Positions 1 to 11,903 of a stretch of 64,000 nt of DNA are shown piece by piece. Location: assembly GCF_907164915.1 (NCBI RefSeq), contig NC_061867.1, positions 33,229,751 to 33,293,750 on the forward strand, written 5' to 3'. Position numbers and translations under genes: made by a program. The stretch comes from Impatiens glandulifera. Taxonomy: Eukaryota > Streptophyta > Magnoliopsida > Ericales > Balsaminaceae. The stretch's first letter is position 1. The number at the start of each line of letters is the position of its first letter. The notes beneath the pieces are model-generated. The model was not told the DNA's origin. It made no database searches and saw nothing but the letters and a program-made list of their open reading frames with translations.

Positions 1-3000
1 CGAATATATCATTATTGTACATGTCATGTTGTTCTTAAATCGCTCAGGACGAAGTTACACTTTTCGTACAAATATCCTTAATAGTCATACGAAAGCTATT
101 TTTTTCAAATAAAATAAAATAGACCGTTTATCATTTTAAGCACACAACCCCCATAATTTTACACTTATAATTTTTTTTATATGAAACAACCAATAATTTA
201 ATAAAAAAAATTGTGTATGAGATTATAGACAACGTTGTTATAATTTCAATAGCAACCTAATTGTGGGTTTTTATCTCATTAACCAACTGCAAATTTACGA
301 GACATCACTTTGTTTTATTGAGATTTTATTAATTATAGATTTTGTGATTCATAAATTTTAAAAGTATTATGTATTTTTTTTAATATAATAGATAAAAAGT
401 TTTTTGTTTATTTATTTTTATCCTAAAATATTAAAATGGTTAAATATTTTATACCAACCAAGACACGTGCAAAGATCGTTATTGTCCTTAATCCAAACAT
501 CTATGTGAATAAATTAAGATAAAAGCAACCAGCTATACTTAGTAGGTGTCCACCATCTTTGACATTTGATTCTTTATTAATATTTTGGTTTCAGATTTTC
601 CCTCATATTCTTATCTAATAGAATTTTTTTTCTTGGTTAGCAATAATAATTTTATTTTGACTCCTCAATAAAGATTACATAAAAATTATTGCTACAAATA
701 TATTCTCATATCAATATTCTCATATCAATATGAATCTTTCAAGGAACATAAGAATCACCCTAAATCTATTACAGATTTGGTGCTCCACCTTACACCACCT
801 TCACAATATATGTTAATTTTTTATCTGCTTTCTTCATTAATTTTGACTTATTCTATAAAATAAACATATTTTGTGAAGTTGGTGTAGGGCGAAGTACTAA
901 ATCTGCAACAACATATCTGAGCCCAGAACCCTCGTAAGAATAAGCAATATCAAATTTATAAGAAAATATATATTCTTTCAAATCAAAGCCACTACATTTT
1001 AAATTAAAGCTAACATTTTATAAATATTAAAAAAGAGAAAAAAAAAAAAAACCAATATCAACAGAAAAAAACAAATGATCAACTTATTCTAGACCTTCCT
1101 TGGCAGCTGTCCATATACATTAATTTTTAAAAAATAATAAAATGAAATAAAAGGAAATGAGACAAACAAAGCATCAAAACAATAATGAAATGCATTCTTT
1201 TAGAAACAAAAAGTATTTTGACATAAAGAAAAACAATCAATGCTTTTGGGTTGAAATCTATGAGTGCATGTATCTTTTCTATTCTATTTGATTTTGGAAT
1301 TATTATTATTATTTATTTTTTGTTTTTTATATAATGCATATAGTGTATTATATTAAAAAATTATATTATTATAAATATATAAATATTAAATAAATCATTT
1401 ATTAATTATATTTATTAGTATTCGGAACAGAACACATATTTATCATTCTTGTCTTTTCTACTATCTATTACTAGTCAAATAAAAAAAACATCTCAAACAA
1501 AATAATTGGATAAAAATCGCAAAAACGAAATGTAATTATCATTTTACATTTCATTTCAATACCCAAAATATTAAAAAAAATTGTTTCAAAATCACATAAA
1601 AGGTAAACATACAGTTCGAGATAATGGTCGGTATGCAAGATTTTTAATATATAATGTAATATTCTTTTAATAACCAAATAAACAAATCAAAAAGCTTTTA
1701 GCACACCCCATTGGCCTCTCGAGGATTCGATTTATTCAAGTTGTCTTTTAAAATTAATTGATACTAATGATGATACTGTATATATTTAAAATGAAAAATC
1801 ATTGTGGAAGAATATTTCACTTTCTGAAAAGTTTATCCACATACAACGAAAATAATATTTGTTAAATAAAAGAAAAAGAGACGTCACTTTGTCAATAATT
1901 CTATAATAAAGTATCAAAGTAGCATTTCATCACTCTTTTTGGACGGTAATGGAATTAAGTGGAAAAAAGAATACTTAAAAATATTATTGGGTCTGTTTGG
2001 TTAAATACAAAGAACAAGTACAACCAATGTTCACTTTTTGTTATATTTAAAATTTTGACACACATATTATATTACAAGAAACTGTTTTTTTTTTCAAAAT
2101 TAAAATTAGATATTTTATTTAATTTTTTTTTATTAATTTTAAAATAATTTTACCTAAATTGTTACAATTTTATCTTCATAAATTAGTTTCCATGCTTTAG
2201 TTGATTGTATCACATATTTATTTATTTTTATTTTTTAAAGTTAAAATCAATTAACCGATCGTACTAATCTTATAACCGACAAAACTGAACCCAATATATT
2301 GATGGCTATCATTTCCAATAGAAAATTAATAATATTAAAGAAAATTGGCCGGCATAGATTAGGTGGAGGAAAATTGAGCATGATGGGAAACCTCCATATC
2401 ATTCTGCCAAATATATGTCTAATTGAGAAAAATAAAGGGATGAGACAAAAAAGAGTTATCATAATTGTAACAAACGGATTACAATACCAACCAAACTTAT
2501 TAGGTAAACTTTGTAATATTTTGATTACAAGTATAAAAGAAGAAGAAATAGTTAGAAGAACATATATATTTCACTCTTCTATTATAAGGCATTAAGGTGT
2601 CATTTATTTTCTTTCTTTCTCCAAAGAATAAACAGTCATAATTCAATATCTATCAAAACTCAACTTTAATTTATCTCAAACAATAAAATTTGTAGGTAGA
2701 TTTCAAAGATGGTTTTATTAAATCTCATTTAGCCATATTGGTGATGGTCCATTCTTTTCTTTAAGTGTGTGTTTTCCTTTAGTGTCAAGTAAAATATGAT
2801 ATGATGAAGAGCTTCAAACAAAGCTAAAAATGATGGTGACCTAATTAGGACCACACATTGATAATGAATTGAAGTTGAATGTTTTAATATAAAACTAAAT
2901 ATATATAGTTTTCCAAATTAATATTATTCATGAAGATGTTTTAAAGTTATATTTACTCTTTCTCCGCTCATTCTTCCCTATTGTGCATTGATCATGATGA

Positions 3001-3424
3001 AAGACATGCCAATTTATTCTTTTATTTTTTTAGTTTAGGTTTAAAATTATAAGATTAGTTTGATTTAGCTTATTCACGTTAGTTTATTACTATTTCATAT
3101 AAATTGCCCCCACATGTGTCATTCATCAAAACTGTGAAGTATTTTCATAATTTTGAAGAACGACATATGAGACACTGAATATGAAACAACGGATCTGGCA
3201 CCCGTGCCAAAATTTATTCAGCTTATTCGCATATATGTTTGATAGAATTCATCTTCGTTACTCTAAGTTTATTCATCTATACCACGTACATGTACGTTTG
3301 ATAGGAGTAAGTTTCTAAACCATTGGGTACGTTTGATTTAATTTATATACGCTCAACTTATTTATTTTTTATATTTATAATATTATTTAATAATTAATAT
3401 TATATATGTAATGTTATATATATA
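1..3424. other. AT-rich intergenic DNA
   Basis: No reading frame here resembles a known protein and no RNA gene is visible. The stretch is rich in A/T homopolymers. Its short open frames (for example around 1471-1677, 1959-2147 and 2299-2595) have AT-driven composition and no recognisable domain. It may be old transposon debris or host intergenic DNA. Confidence 0.6.
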
Positions 3425-3990
3425 CACTAGTAAAAAGGAGTCTTTTTACCGAAAAGTAAAATATGTCGGTAAAACCCATATATTTGTCGGTAATACCCCT
3501 TTGCCGACAAGTTATCAAACTGTCGGCATCTGTCGGCATTGCTCTTGTCGGTAAAAGTGCAGAGGTCTTAGCCGACAGTTTTCAAAACTTTCGGTAGAGA
3601 TTATACCGAAAGATTTATCTATATCATTCGACATATCCTCTTCCGATAGATATGATTAGATCTATTGGCATTAATTATAAAATGACATCTTAACATAGAT
3701 CGTATTTCTTCTAATTAGACCGACAACAGCATGGATATACAAAAACCGAATAAACTATTTAATCTTTATTCAGGTAAATATTGAAAGATTTATTGAAATC
3801 TTTCGGAAATGCCTTTACCGACAGATTTTAGTGAATCTTTCAGTATTTCTTTTATGGCCTTTACCAACAATTTCTTGAATCTTTAGGCATTGATTTTATA
3901 GCCTTTACCAACATATTTATGTAAAACTATCGGAATTATGTAAATAAACTTTTCCGACAAATTTCTTGAAATCTTTCGGTATTTCCACTT
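3425..3990. repeat. CACTA terminus with subterminal TCGGTA/CCGACA repeats
   Basis: After CACTA at 3425 the sequence carries many degenerate copies of gTCGGTAa, TCGGCAt and CCGACA in both orientations, for example around 3465, 3489, 3507, 3546 and 3950. Subterminal arrays of this kind are where CACTA TnpA-type proteins bind. The array fades after about 3990. Confidence 0.75.
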
Positions 3991-4219
3991 TACAGATTTT
4001 TAATGTTTTGTTTATGTTTTACATAATCTTAACCTGTTAATTATCAGCCAAACAAAAGAAATACATTAATCAAAAAAATTCATTACATTTTCCAAAATTC
4101 TAAATCAATACGTATTACAAACACGAGTTACAAACAAGTGTACTAATCCAACATGTATTTGTTCCCAACACGATAAATAATTCCAAAAACTACATAATTC
4201 ATGACCTGAAATATACGTA

Positions 4220-5150
4220 CTAACTCGACGGTGGTTGATTCTGTAACCTTGCTAATATTTTTGCAATCTGTTGTTGCGTTCTATCGTTATTAATTTTAAT
4301 TAGCTCTTTGAGTTCATTGACCTGCGCCCGTAGTTGTTGGTTCTCCTCCTTTAGCAACGACCCTCCACATTGAGAATTTCCGCTCCTCCGCCGATCACCG
4401 CAAAAGCACGATGACCAGTCTTCCTGACCCCATACCCATCACCGTCCCGTGTAGTTGGGGCCCGAAGACTCTCTCGGTCACATTGAAGTCGGAGATATCG
4501 GGTTTGTCATTAAATACTTGATCCATCTCCGCGTGCACATTTTAAAGTTAATTATATAAGCTATAGTTCTATTAAATTTTCAATTAAACTTTAACTTACG
4601 ATCTTCTCTTGTGATAGTTGGTCCGACGTTGGGGTCGGGTTGTCTTTAGTGACTCTCGGGATTTTAGTCTTTCTAAACCTCTTATAATAGTCGGTGGATG
4701 TCCGAGTTAAGCCTCTTGTTCAAATAAATTTTTCATCGGTAACTTAGTTACATTCCTTATAGTAAGTTTAATTGAATAGAATAATGTACATACTAGTTCT
4801 TATTCCACCCGTGAAAATGGTTTACTACCCGTATGGTGGGAAACCTCACTTGTCTTCGGTTTCCAATATTGATTGAGCTTTTTTTCTTCAGCATTTAAAA
4901 TAAAATTATAGTTAGAACTGTCGTCGGTACATATTTTTATTTTGAAATTGTATGTACCTTGAAAAAGTAGTTTCTACAGAGGAACTCCCATTCTGTGGGA
5001 TCATAGCATGGTGGGGGACGCACAAGTACATCCACCTAATCTCTGTTATGAACCTGCACGTAATCCCGACTCAAATCGGAGTACCACCTATCCCATATTT
5101 GTTTGGAATGTGTCATCCTAGTTTATCTGTACGTGTCTATAGGGATATAT
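4220..5150 (-). pseudogene. CACTA second ORF remnant (Transposase_24/Ptta-like)
   Basis: On the minus strand, broken exons read a W-Y-S-D-L-S-R-D-Y block and RPPPCYDPTEWEFL near 5100-4990. A GLTRTSTDYYKRF exon ends in a GTAAGT donor near 4594-4599. A following exon reads DKPDISDFNVTERVFGP, then a frameshift, then a coiled-coil LLKEENQQLRAQVNELKEL, and stops with TAG at 4222-4220. A conserved V-x-GP-x-x-x-G block followed by a C-terminal coiled coil is typical of the plant Ptta/En-Spm second protein. In-frame stops and frameshifts show it is dead. The family assignment is from memory of the motif pattern. Confidence 0.6.
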
Positions 5151-5699
5151 GTGCTCTCAAATCGATCCTAAAAAACAAAAACCAACAAATGTTAAACTTC
5201 AATTTAAAGTTAATTAAATGTAAGTTCAATATCTCACCTTCATGGCACGCCGTAGTAAATCCAACTAATCGGTACTCAAGGCCTTCCACTTTAGCTGGCG
5301 ATGCGAGATGAGTGCGGGGTCCTGCACCATCGACCCCACATGTCTAGACCACATACGCCTAACATCACCATATGGCCTCCCATTTACATCTCCGAAGCTA
5401 AGTGGAACCCTCGATCCCTAGGCCTTCTAAAAAATTCGATATTTTTGTTACGACCTCGTCTCCGCATGGAGGAAGAACTAGTTGTAGAAAATTAATATTA
5501 TATAGTGAATGAATATAAACAATAAATATTAGTGAAAAGTTTACCGGTACCAGTAGTGTTTGGAGTGGACTGGTCATGCTCATCCTCACGCTGCTCCTAC
5601 TCAGTCTCCAGATCCTCTTCTGCTTCTTAAGCTCTACATATATACTCTCAATGAATTCCTCAAGATCATGGGTACTAGATTGAAAACATGTTCTCTAAA

Positions 5700-5885
5700 G
5701 TCAACACTCGGTCCTTTGTCGGCTCCCCTAAATATGCATCAAACCACTTACACTTGAAGAGAACAACTCGTCTGTGAGAAAAGTATTGTACTTGGATTAT
5801 GTCCGTTAAAACTCCGTAGTATGACATAGTATCCGATCCATTGTTTCCTACAACAACAACTCCGCTGCTTTGAGTAGTCAGACCT
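5700..5885 (-). pseudogene. CACTA transposase fragment, DUF4216-like
   Basis: The minus strand reads an open stretch with SSGVVVV, then SYYGVLTDIIQVQYF, then RRVVLFKCKWFDAY. This is the DUF4216 signature (YYG-x-L-x-x-I-x-x-L-x-Y, then VVLFKCxWxD) found C-terminal to TNP2/DUF4218 in plant CACTA transposases. The reading runs continuously across 5771, so copy A preserves the ancestral arrangement here, whereas copy B is cut off at the matching base (44368). Confidence 0.75.
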
Positions 5886-6263
5886 TCATCATGTTTTTCT
5901 GTACATAATTTATATCAGTTTATTTTATACCAAACAAAACTACATGAGTTTATAGTTGGACTGGAGCCTAAGATCTTAAGGTCTCCTGATAAATTTCTAT
6001 CGTTTTTTAATTGGGAGACCTATATACATTTCAAAAAATTATTCGTAAATTGTAGAATCAAGTTATAACAGTTATCGGATATGCATGATTCTGGTGTCTA
6101 CTCACTCTATCTTAAAATATGTAGCATATGTTGGAGGAATTTATCCACAGGACTCCATGTTATTGCATTCCTACACATACTCGCTACGCATGTGTTTAAT
6201 ATAAAATCATATTTTTAATGTTAATAATTCGTACTAACATCGCAATACGAAATCATACATGTA

Positions 6264-7300
6264 AAATGGTTATACTTCCGGGTAATTTTTCAAGATGTAT
6301 GAATGAGTCATATCTCGATAAAAATAATCCAAGTTGTATATTATTCCATTGGATAGTTTTTCCAACGATGAAAATACTGAGAGGCCCGGGATTGAAATTT
6401 GTGTGCGTTCAGGAGTAGGAGCTTCCTCCAAGTACTTGGCACATAAACTAATACTTTCATTCACAAGATAAGTCTCGATTATTGAGCATTCCGTGTGATT
6501 TTTATTCCACAAATATATTTTCATTGTACCTATGTATTATTCTATCGGATACATCCATCGAAACTAGACAGAACCCCCAAGTATAGCCTCAAGTGACAAG
6601 TGTACTGGGAGATGCATCATGATGTCGAAGATTGATGGTGTGAAAATCATTTTAAATTTGCAAAGTGTCGTTATAATATTCAAGTACAATTGTTTGAGCT
6701 CTGCTGCAATCAACTCTTTGGAGTACAATAAACGAAAAAACTGGAGAAAATTTACTATAGGATCATACACATGATTTGGAAATAATCCACGGGCTACTAA
6801 AGGAATAAGATATTCCAATAAAATGTGACAATCATGACTCTTTAATCCCGTAATCTTCTTCTCTTCCAAATTCACACAACCTCCAATATTTTATCAAAAA
6901 CATCAGACAACTTTAGATTCTTCAAGAAATTACAAACACTTTTTTTATGATTAGAAGACAAAGTAAAAGGCGTTTCTAGATAATGAACATCTCCTCCATC
7001 ATTTATAGGATGTAACTAGTGTTCTATGCCTAAGAGTTGTAAATATTTACGTGCTTTAAGACCATCCTTAGTCTTCTCTTTCACATCCATCATTGTTTCC
7101 AACATGCTATCATAATTTTTTTTCTCAATATGAATCACATCCAAATTATGTCTTAATAATAGATCTCTAATAAGGCAAACAAAAAAATGTTAAGTTTGTT
7201 CCAATTGTCTCCCCGTGTTTCATGATATATCTTGGTTTTCTTACTCTGATTCGTAGTAAAAACTATGCCTTCTAGGTCTTGTGCTTGCTCATAAATTTCT
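6264..7300 (-). pseudogene. CACTA transposase fragment, TNP2 C-terminus plus DUF4218
   Basis: Reading the minus strand from about 7300, several frames show NLDVIHIEKKIYDSML (the TNP2-type LHVEKNVCDN block), then LQLLGIEH and a LHPI-like block. The frame 6875-6564 reads EEKKITGLKSHDCHILLEYL and FTPSIFDIMMHLPVHL, the core of DUF4218. The frame 6524-6270 reads KIYLWNKNHTECSIIETYL and LCAKYLEEA, the segment that normally follows it. The frames are separated by stops and small indels. Catalytic function is lost, and the N-terminal TNP2 region is absent because the copia LTR begins at 7314. Confidence 0.85.
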
Positions 7301-7313
7301 TGCCCCGTTAATA

Positions 7314-9080
7314 TGTTGGGTCAAATTATTTTGACTAAGTGTTGAAATAATTTAACCACTGGAATTTTGATAATGAAATGAATTATGCGTTTTGATGCAG
7401 GTGTATCGAAATCATATTTCATAAGACTTGGTTCTAATGAGGATCATTAGACCGATTTTGTATCAGATGCAAAGAATTAGACGTGTAGTCTAACTCAGTG
7501 GAGTTAGATGTGCAGTCTAATGAATGCACTGAATTAGACGTGCAGTCTAACTCAGTGGAGTTAGACGTGTAGTCTAATATATTTGTGGATTTAGACGTGC
7601 GGTCTAATAGATCTATGGAATTAGACGTGCAGTCTAATAGATCTACGGAATTAGACGTGCAGTCTTATAGATCTCGGAATTAGACATGCGATCTAATATT
7701 TTTGAAATTAGACGTGCAGTCTAACTCAGCGGAGTTAGACGTATAGTCTATTGGAATGTGAAAGTTAGACGTAAGTCTAACTCCTTCAGACAAGTCTGAG
7801 GTAGAACCGGAATTAAACGCGCAGTCTAACTTAGTGGAGTTAGACGTGCAATCTAATGGTTAGTGAATGATTAGACGTGTAATCTAATTAGTGAAAGTTA
7901 GACGTGAGTCTAACTCCTTCAGACAAGTCTGAGGTAGAATCGGAATTAGACGTGCAGTCTAACTCAGTGGAGTTAGACGTGCAGTCTAACTCAGTGGAGT
8001 TAGACGTGCAGTCTAATGGTTTGTAACAATTAGACGTGTAGTCTAATTGGTGAAAGTTAGACGTGAATCTAACTCCTTCAGATTAGTCTGAAGTGATTGT
8101 AATTAGACGTTCGTCTAATTCCATTAGACTAGGCGGTCTAATGGACTCTGTTTTTAGACGGGGATGTTTAATTTCATTAGACAGATTTTCACAATCCGTC
8201 TAACTAAAATACGTCTAATGCTAAACTTAAGCAGTATGCTTGAGCTAGCACCCGCCTACCCACGTGCTATAGCTGTACCCTACTCCTGCTCCACTTTCTA
8301 GTGAAGATCAGTATAACAGTTGTATGCAATCAACCAAAGAATGTCACGTAAGAGAATTTTCCTCATATTACTTATTTTACAGGTACATCTCTGATGGAAT
8401 ATTCGGCGCACTACCAGTGGTATGCTCAACATCTGATGTGTACAATGGAGGCTTTCCAATGGAAGAGTGCCACGTATCATCCTAAAAGATTCGACCGTTA
8501 ACCCCTGCTTAGTATTTATCAGATCCTAAGGACAACGTAAAAAAGGGACCGACTGACTATTTTTTTACAATCTGTCTAACTGAACAAACGATCTTGCTTT
8601 CTATTTCAGAGAGAGAAATCAAGCCTTTACTGTAAAGCTGCTTTCCTGATTGTACTATGTGTGAATCAAGAGAGAGCTAGAATCAAAAACACCTTTAGCT
8701 GAGTGATATTCTTCATCTTGTAAATTGAACATAGTGTGTTCTGTTCAATAGTGAGCTAAGTGTGTGCAAACTGTATTTGATTCTAATCATATTATAGTGA
8801 ATCCTTCCGGTGGTTGGAAGAAGGGGTGACGTAGGAGAGTTTCTCCGAACATCCATAAACAAACTGCTGTGTTCTTTCATTTCTGTCATCTTTTCATCTT
8901 TCATCTTGAGCTTCAAACCCAAGTAAACAATTCCGCATTGAATCTGTTTCAAGTGTTTACAAGTGTTTGCGTAGAATAGAAAGTGAATTAAATCCTTAAC
9001 GGGATTTCTTTCAAACTGTTTTTCATCAGCCTTCATCAATAGCCAGACCCCCGTCTCAATCGATAAAGTCGATCCTATCA
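7314..9080 (+). repeat. 5' LTR of copia element, copy A
   Basis: The LTR starts TGTTGGGTCAAATTATTT and ends GTCGATCCTATCA, 1767 bp, directly followed by a primer-binding site. It lies in CACTA sequence; the five bases before it are TAATA. The upstream half holds the TTAGAC/GTCTAA array. The downstream part holds the motif GGGGTGACGTAGGAG...CTCCGAACATCCATAAA (about 8823-8858), which is shared with the other copia LTRs in the window. Confidence 0.8.
7470..8215 (+). repeat. Array of TTAGACGTGCAGTCTAA imperfect palindromes in the LTR U3
   Basis: About two dozen copies of a 17 bp imperfect palindrome, TTAGAC-GTGCA-GTCTAA and close variants, sit in pairs with spacers such as CTCAGTGGAG. Each unit is self-complementary in its 6 bp arms. 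Position in the 5' half of the LTR, upstream of the likely transcription start, suggests cis-regulatory sites. This is inference; no known binding factor is recognised. Confidence 0.85.
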
Positions 9081-9082
9081 AT

Positions 9083-9094
9083 TGGTATTAGAGC
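9083..9094 (+). promoter_or_regulatory. Primer-binding site (initiator tRNA-Met), copy A
   Basis: TGGTATTAGAGC lies two bases after the LTR end. It differs by one base from the plant copia consensus TGGTATCAGAGC, complementary to the 3' end of initiator tRNA-Met. It defines the LTR 3' boundary and the plus-strand orientation. Confidence 0.85.
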
Positions 9095-9125
9095 CCTGTT
9101 TCTATTCTCAAGCTTTTCCTGAAAA

Positions 9126-10938
9126 ATGTCGACCATAACCAAAGATGTCAGTGCTATAGTCATTCTAACCTTCTCTCGAGAAAACTACATTGTGTGGAAG
9201 AAGAGAGTTCGTGCTCACCTTTCTTCTCTTCATGACGACATTTGGAGTGTTGTCACAGAAGGTCCTATCAAGATTGATAAGGAGAAGGCTGACTGGACCG
9301 CTGATGAAAAGAGGCAGAACAACCTCAACAACATGGCTCTTGATGTTCTGTACAGATCTCTCAATGACAGCATGTTCAACTACATTATCGAATGCGATAC
9401 TGCCAAAGAGGTCTGGGACAGACTCACCCAACTGTGTGAGGGAAACGAGCAAACTAAGGAAAACAAGATCATGGTTGCCACTCAGTAGTTCGATAGCTTC
9501 AAGATGCGTCCTGGTGAAACAATGAAAAATTCCGACACCAGATTCAACTAGATTGTCTCCTCCCTGTCCATCCTAGGCAAAACCTATAGCAATAGAGAGG
9601 TTGCTATCAAGGTCATGCGTGCTCTTCCAAGGGAATGAGACATAAAGACAATGACGATGAGAGAATCCAAAGATCTTAACAAGATCTCTCTCTTTGATCT
9701 CTTTGCTGATCTCAAGGCCTATGAGTTCGAGCTGAACTGTAAGATGGAAGAAGATCAACCCACATTCGTTATCATTGCCAAGGCGCTGGTGACTATTGAA
9801 GAGCCACCAACCGCTCCGGATATGAAGATGGCAGCTCAGCAGCTGAGCAGCGATGCCATGTCTCTTTTTGTGAAGAAGTTTGACGACTTCATGAAGAAGA
9901 GCATCTCTAACTCAAACTCTTCAAATTCTAATGACAATAAAAAATATAAAGCTAATGTTACTTGTTTTAACTGTGGTATTAAAGGTCATTATGCATCGGA
10001 ATGCCGGAAGCCAAAACGTGAAGATGCCAAGGATGATGGAAAAGAGCTAAAGGATCTTATGGCAGGTGACGGGAAGAACAAAGGAAGCGGCCGTGGTTCC
10101 TACTTTTCATCCAGTGAAAGTGATGAAGAAGAGGTGGCTTGCTTCATGGAAAGAGAAGATGAAGAAAGAACTTAGGAGACTGAGGTATTTGACTTATCTT
10201 CCGAAAGGTTTTCAAGGAAACAACTGGTAGCTGCACTAGATGACATGGTCATCAAGTACAGAAAGCTAGCAGAATCTCTAAATGAAACTAAATCTTCACC
10301 AAAAGTAAACAAACCAAATCTATTTCAAACTTAAGAGTCAAATGTTTTCGAAAAGAAGATTGAAGAGATCTCATTTGAGAATGAGGTACTCAAAGAACAG
10401 ATCCAAACTCTTTTATCTGAAAACAAGAGATTAAACTATGTTGTATGTGCATGGACAAGGTCTAGAGAAGCTGTCAAATATCAGATCAGCAAGTTAAAAC
10501 TTGCTAGATTTAGATCCGGATTGGGATTTGATAGCAATGACCCTAACCTCTCATGCAAAAAGTCCAACTCATCTGACAAGCTTAAGCCAATAAGTTTTGT
10601 CAAAGGGAGTATGACTGACATTGAATCTGATCCTATTCATGAAGAAGTTGCTTTAAAAAATGAAATAATCTATGTTCCGCCAACTGTTAGCTGACTTAAG
10701 AATAAGCTAGAGGCAGCTAATAAGTCTGGCAATTTAAAACCTGACTATAAGTCAAGGAGTTTTAAAAGAAAATCTTCTTTAAAAATTAAGGGATTAGTGG
10801 CTAGCAGGAAGTCATCTGCTAAGTCAAAATCTTATGCATTAATCACAACACAAAATGAGAAATCCATCAAAATAACTCAAATATGGATTCCTAAGGGACT
10901 AATTGATCTAGGACCCAATTGAATATGGGTACCAAAAT
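9126..10938 (+). pseudogene. copia gag pseudogene (UBN2 domain, CCHC zinc knuckle), copy A
   Basis: From ATG 9126 the frame reads MSTITKDVSAIVILTF, WKKRVRAHL, then NEQTKENKIMVATQ, an UBN2-type Ty1/copia gag. It is interrupted by TAG 9486-9488, TAG 9549-9551 and TGA 9636-9638. The second open part (9651-10175) continues KDLNKISLFDLFADLKAYEF and contains a CCHC knuckle, CFNCGIKGHYASEC. A serine/acid-rich tail follows, with TAG at 10173-10175, a coiled-coil segment (about 10240-10440), and the IWIPK and IWVPK blocks that close Sirevirus gag. The three early stops are shared with copy B. The TAA at about 10333, in the coiled-coil region, is specific to copy A. Gag would package the RNA and form the particle; this copy cannot make it. 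Confidence 0.85.
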
Positions 10939-11776
10939 GTGTAAATAGTTTCGTTTGTAGGTGATGCAGGAGGAGTGCAGGAAGGAAGCAAGAAGAATAC
11001 TCTTTTGAGTACACAACCTGGAAGATCAACAATGTCTTTTTCCATTCTAGTAGATAAATGTTTTTATTTGTTAAAAATGTTTTTGGTCATTGGACCACAA
11101 AAATTATCTCTTATGCCTTTCTATCCCTATACAAAATGAGATGGAAAATTATTTTGAAAGTAAGGATACCCTCTAGACGAATATTCTTAATCGGTCTATT
11201 AGATGAGCATGTCTAAAAGAAACGGTTTGTACTCAGACGTATTTTTGCTCAAAATCTATACATCTAAGTCTATATGTTGAGGTTTTAAACCTACGCGATT
11301 AGATGGACACGTCTAATAGACGTTAAACATTTTTGTGTCATGAGCAAGAGGATGCTCACGTCTAATCAAACACACGTATAACACGTGATGTTCATGCGGA
11401 ATTAGACGTACACGTCTAATATACATTAGACTTATTGTTATACAACACAAAATTAGACGTATGCGTCTAATAGACCCATCCGTCTAATAAACGTTTAGTT
11501 ATATGGATTTATGCAATAAGAAAAAAGGTCTAACTACGTGCCGATTAGATTGATTAAGGACAGTTGTCCCATGTTGAGAGCTATTCATTTTTCCCGCTCA
11601 AAACATTAAACATTCATCTCTTACCAACATGAAGACACGTGTCTTTCAAGTTTAGAGACAATGACTGATATACCCTCATTTTTAATGATTACTCCTTGAA
11701 AAAGGACGTCTAACATTTATTGATGGGCCATACCCTTAAGAAAAGTGACGGTTATTCTGTGTATCTTTTCTCTGTC
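10939..11776 (+). other. Non-coding leader of the accessory ORF, with TAGACG palindromes
   Basis: This stretch between the gag end and the accessory-ORF TATA box has no long frame. From about 11165 to 11560 it carries variants of the LTR palindrome: ACGTCTAATAGACG, TTAGACGTACACGTCTAA and TTAGACGTATGCGTCTAA. The region would be promoter-proximal to the accessory ORF. Copy B matches at about 49906-50739. Confidence 0.7.
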
Positions 11777-11786
11777 CATATAAGAA
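11777..11786 (+). promoter_or_regulatory. Probable TATA box of the accessory ORF, copy A
   Basis: CATATAAGAA (core TATAAG, 11779-11784) lies 125 bp before the ATG at 11904. It is followed by a pyrimidine-rich leader (CTCTCGAAATCC, TTTCTCTCTAAAACTCTCTG) typical of plant 5' UTRs. It is conserved at 50740-50745 in copy B. Transcription is inferred, not shown. Confidence 0.5.
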
Positions 11787-11903
11787 CATTCGTGCATGAG
11801 TTCGAAAGCTTTTCGTCTCTCGAAATCCTTAAGAACCCTAGTTTTCTTTTTATTTCTCTCTAAAACTCTCTGAAATCTTGTGTCTGTTCATATTCCTTCA
11901 AAA

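Larger units (their letters stand above)
3425..7313 (-). mobile_element. Decayed CACTA (En/Spm) transposon, interrupted by a copia LTR
   Basis: The left end begins CACTAGTAAAAAGG, the hallmark terminus of this superfamily, preceded by ATA as a possible 3 bp target duplication. Minus-strand transposase fragments follow in the canonical order TNP2 (about 7300-6900), DUF4218 (6875-6564), DUF4216 (about 5885-5700), then a Transposase_24-like second gene (about 5150-4220) next to the terminus. The 5' part of the transposase and the matching TAGTG end are missing, because a copia LTR starts at 7314. Stops and frameshifts throughout make it inactive. The part from 5771 onward is repeated in copy B. 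Confidence 0.85.

Noticed and set aside
1959..2595. Small plus-strand frames in the left flank
   Set aside because: Composition follows local AT bias; no domain, splice context or second copy to support them.
7470..8215. CRISPR-like regularly spaced repeats
   Set aside because: Units are palindromes of irregular spacing with repeated, not unique, spacers, inside a plant LTR with no cas genes.
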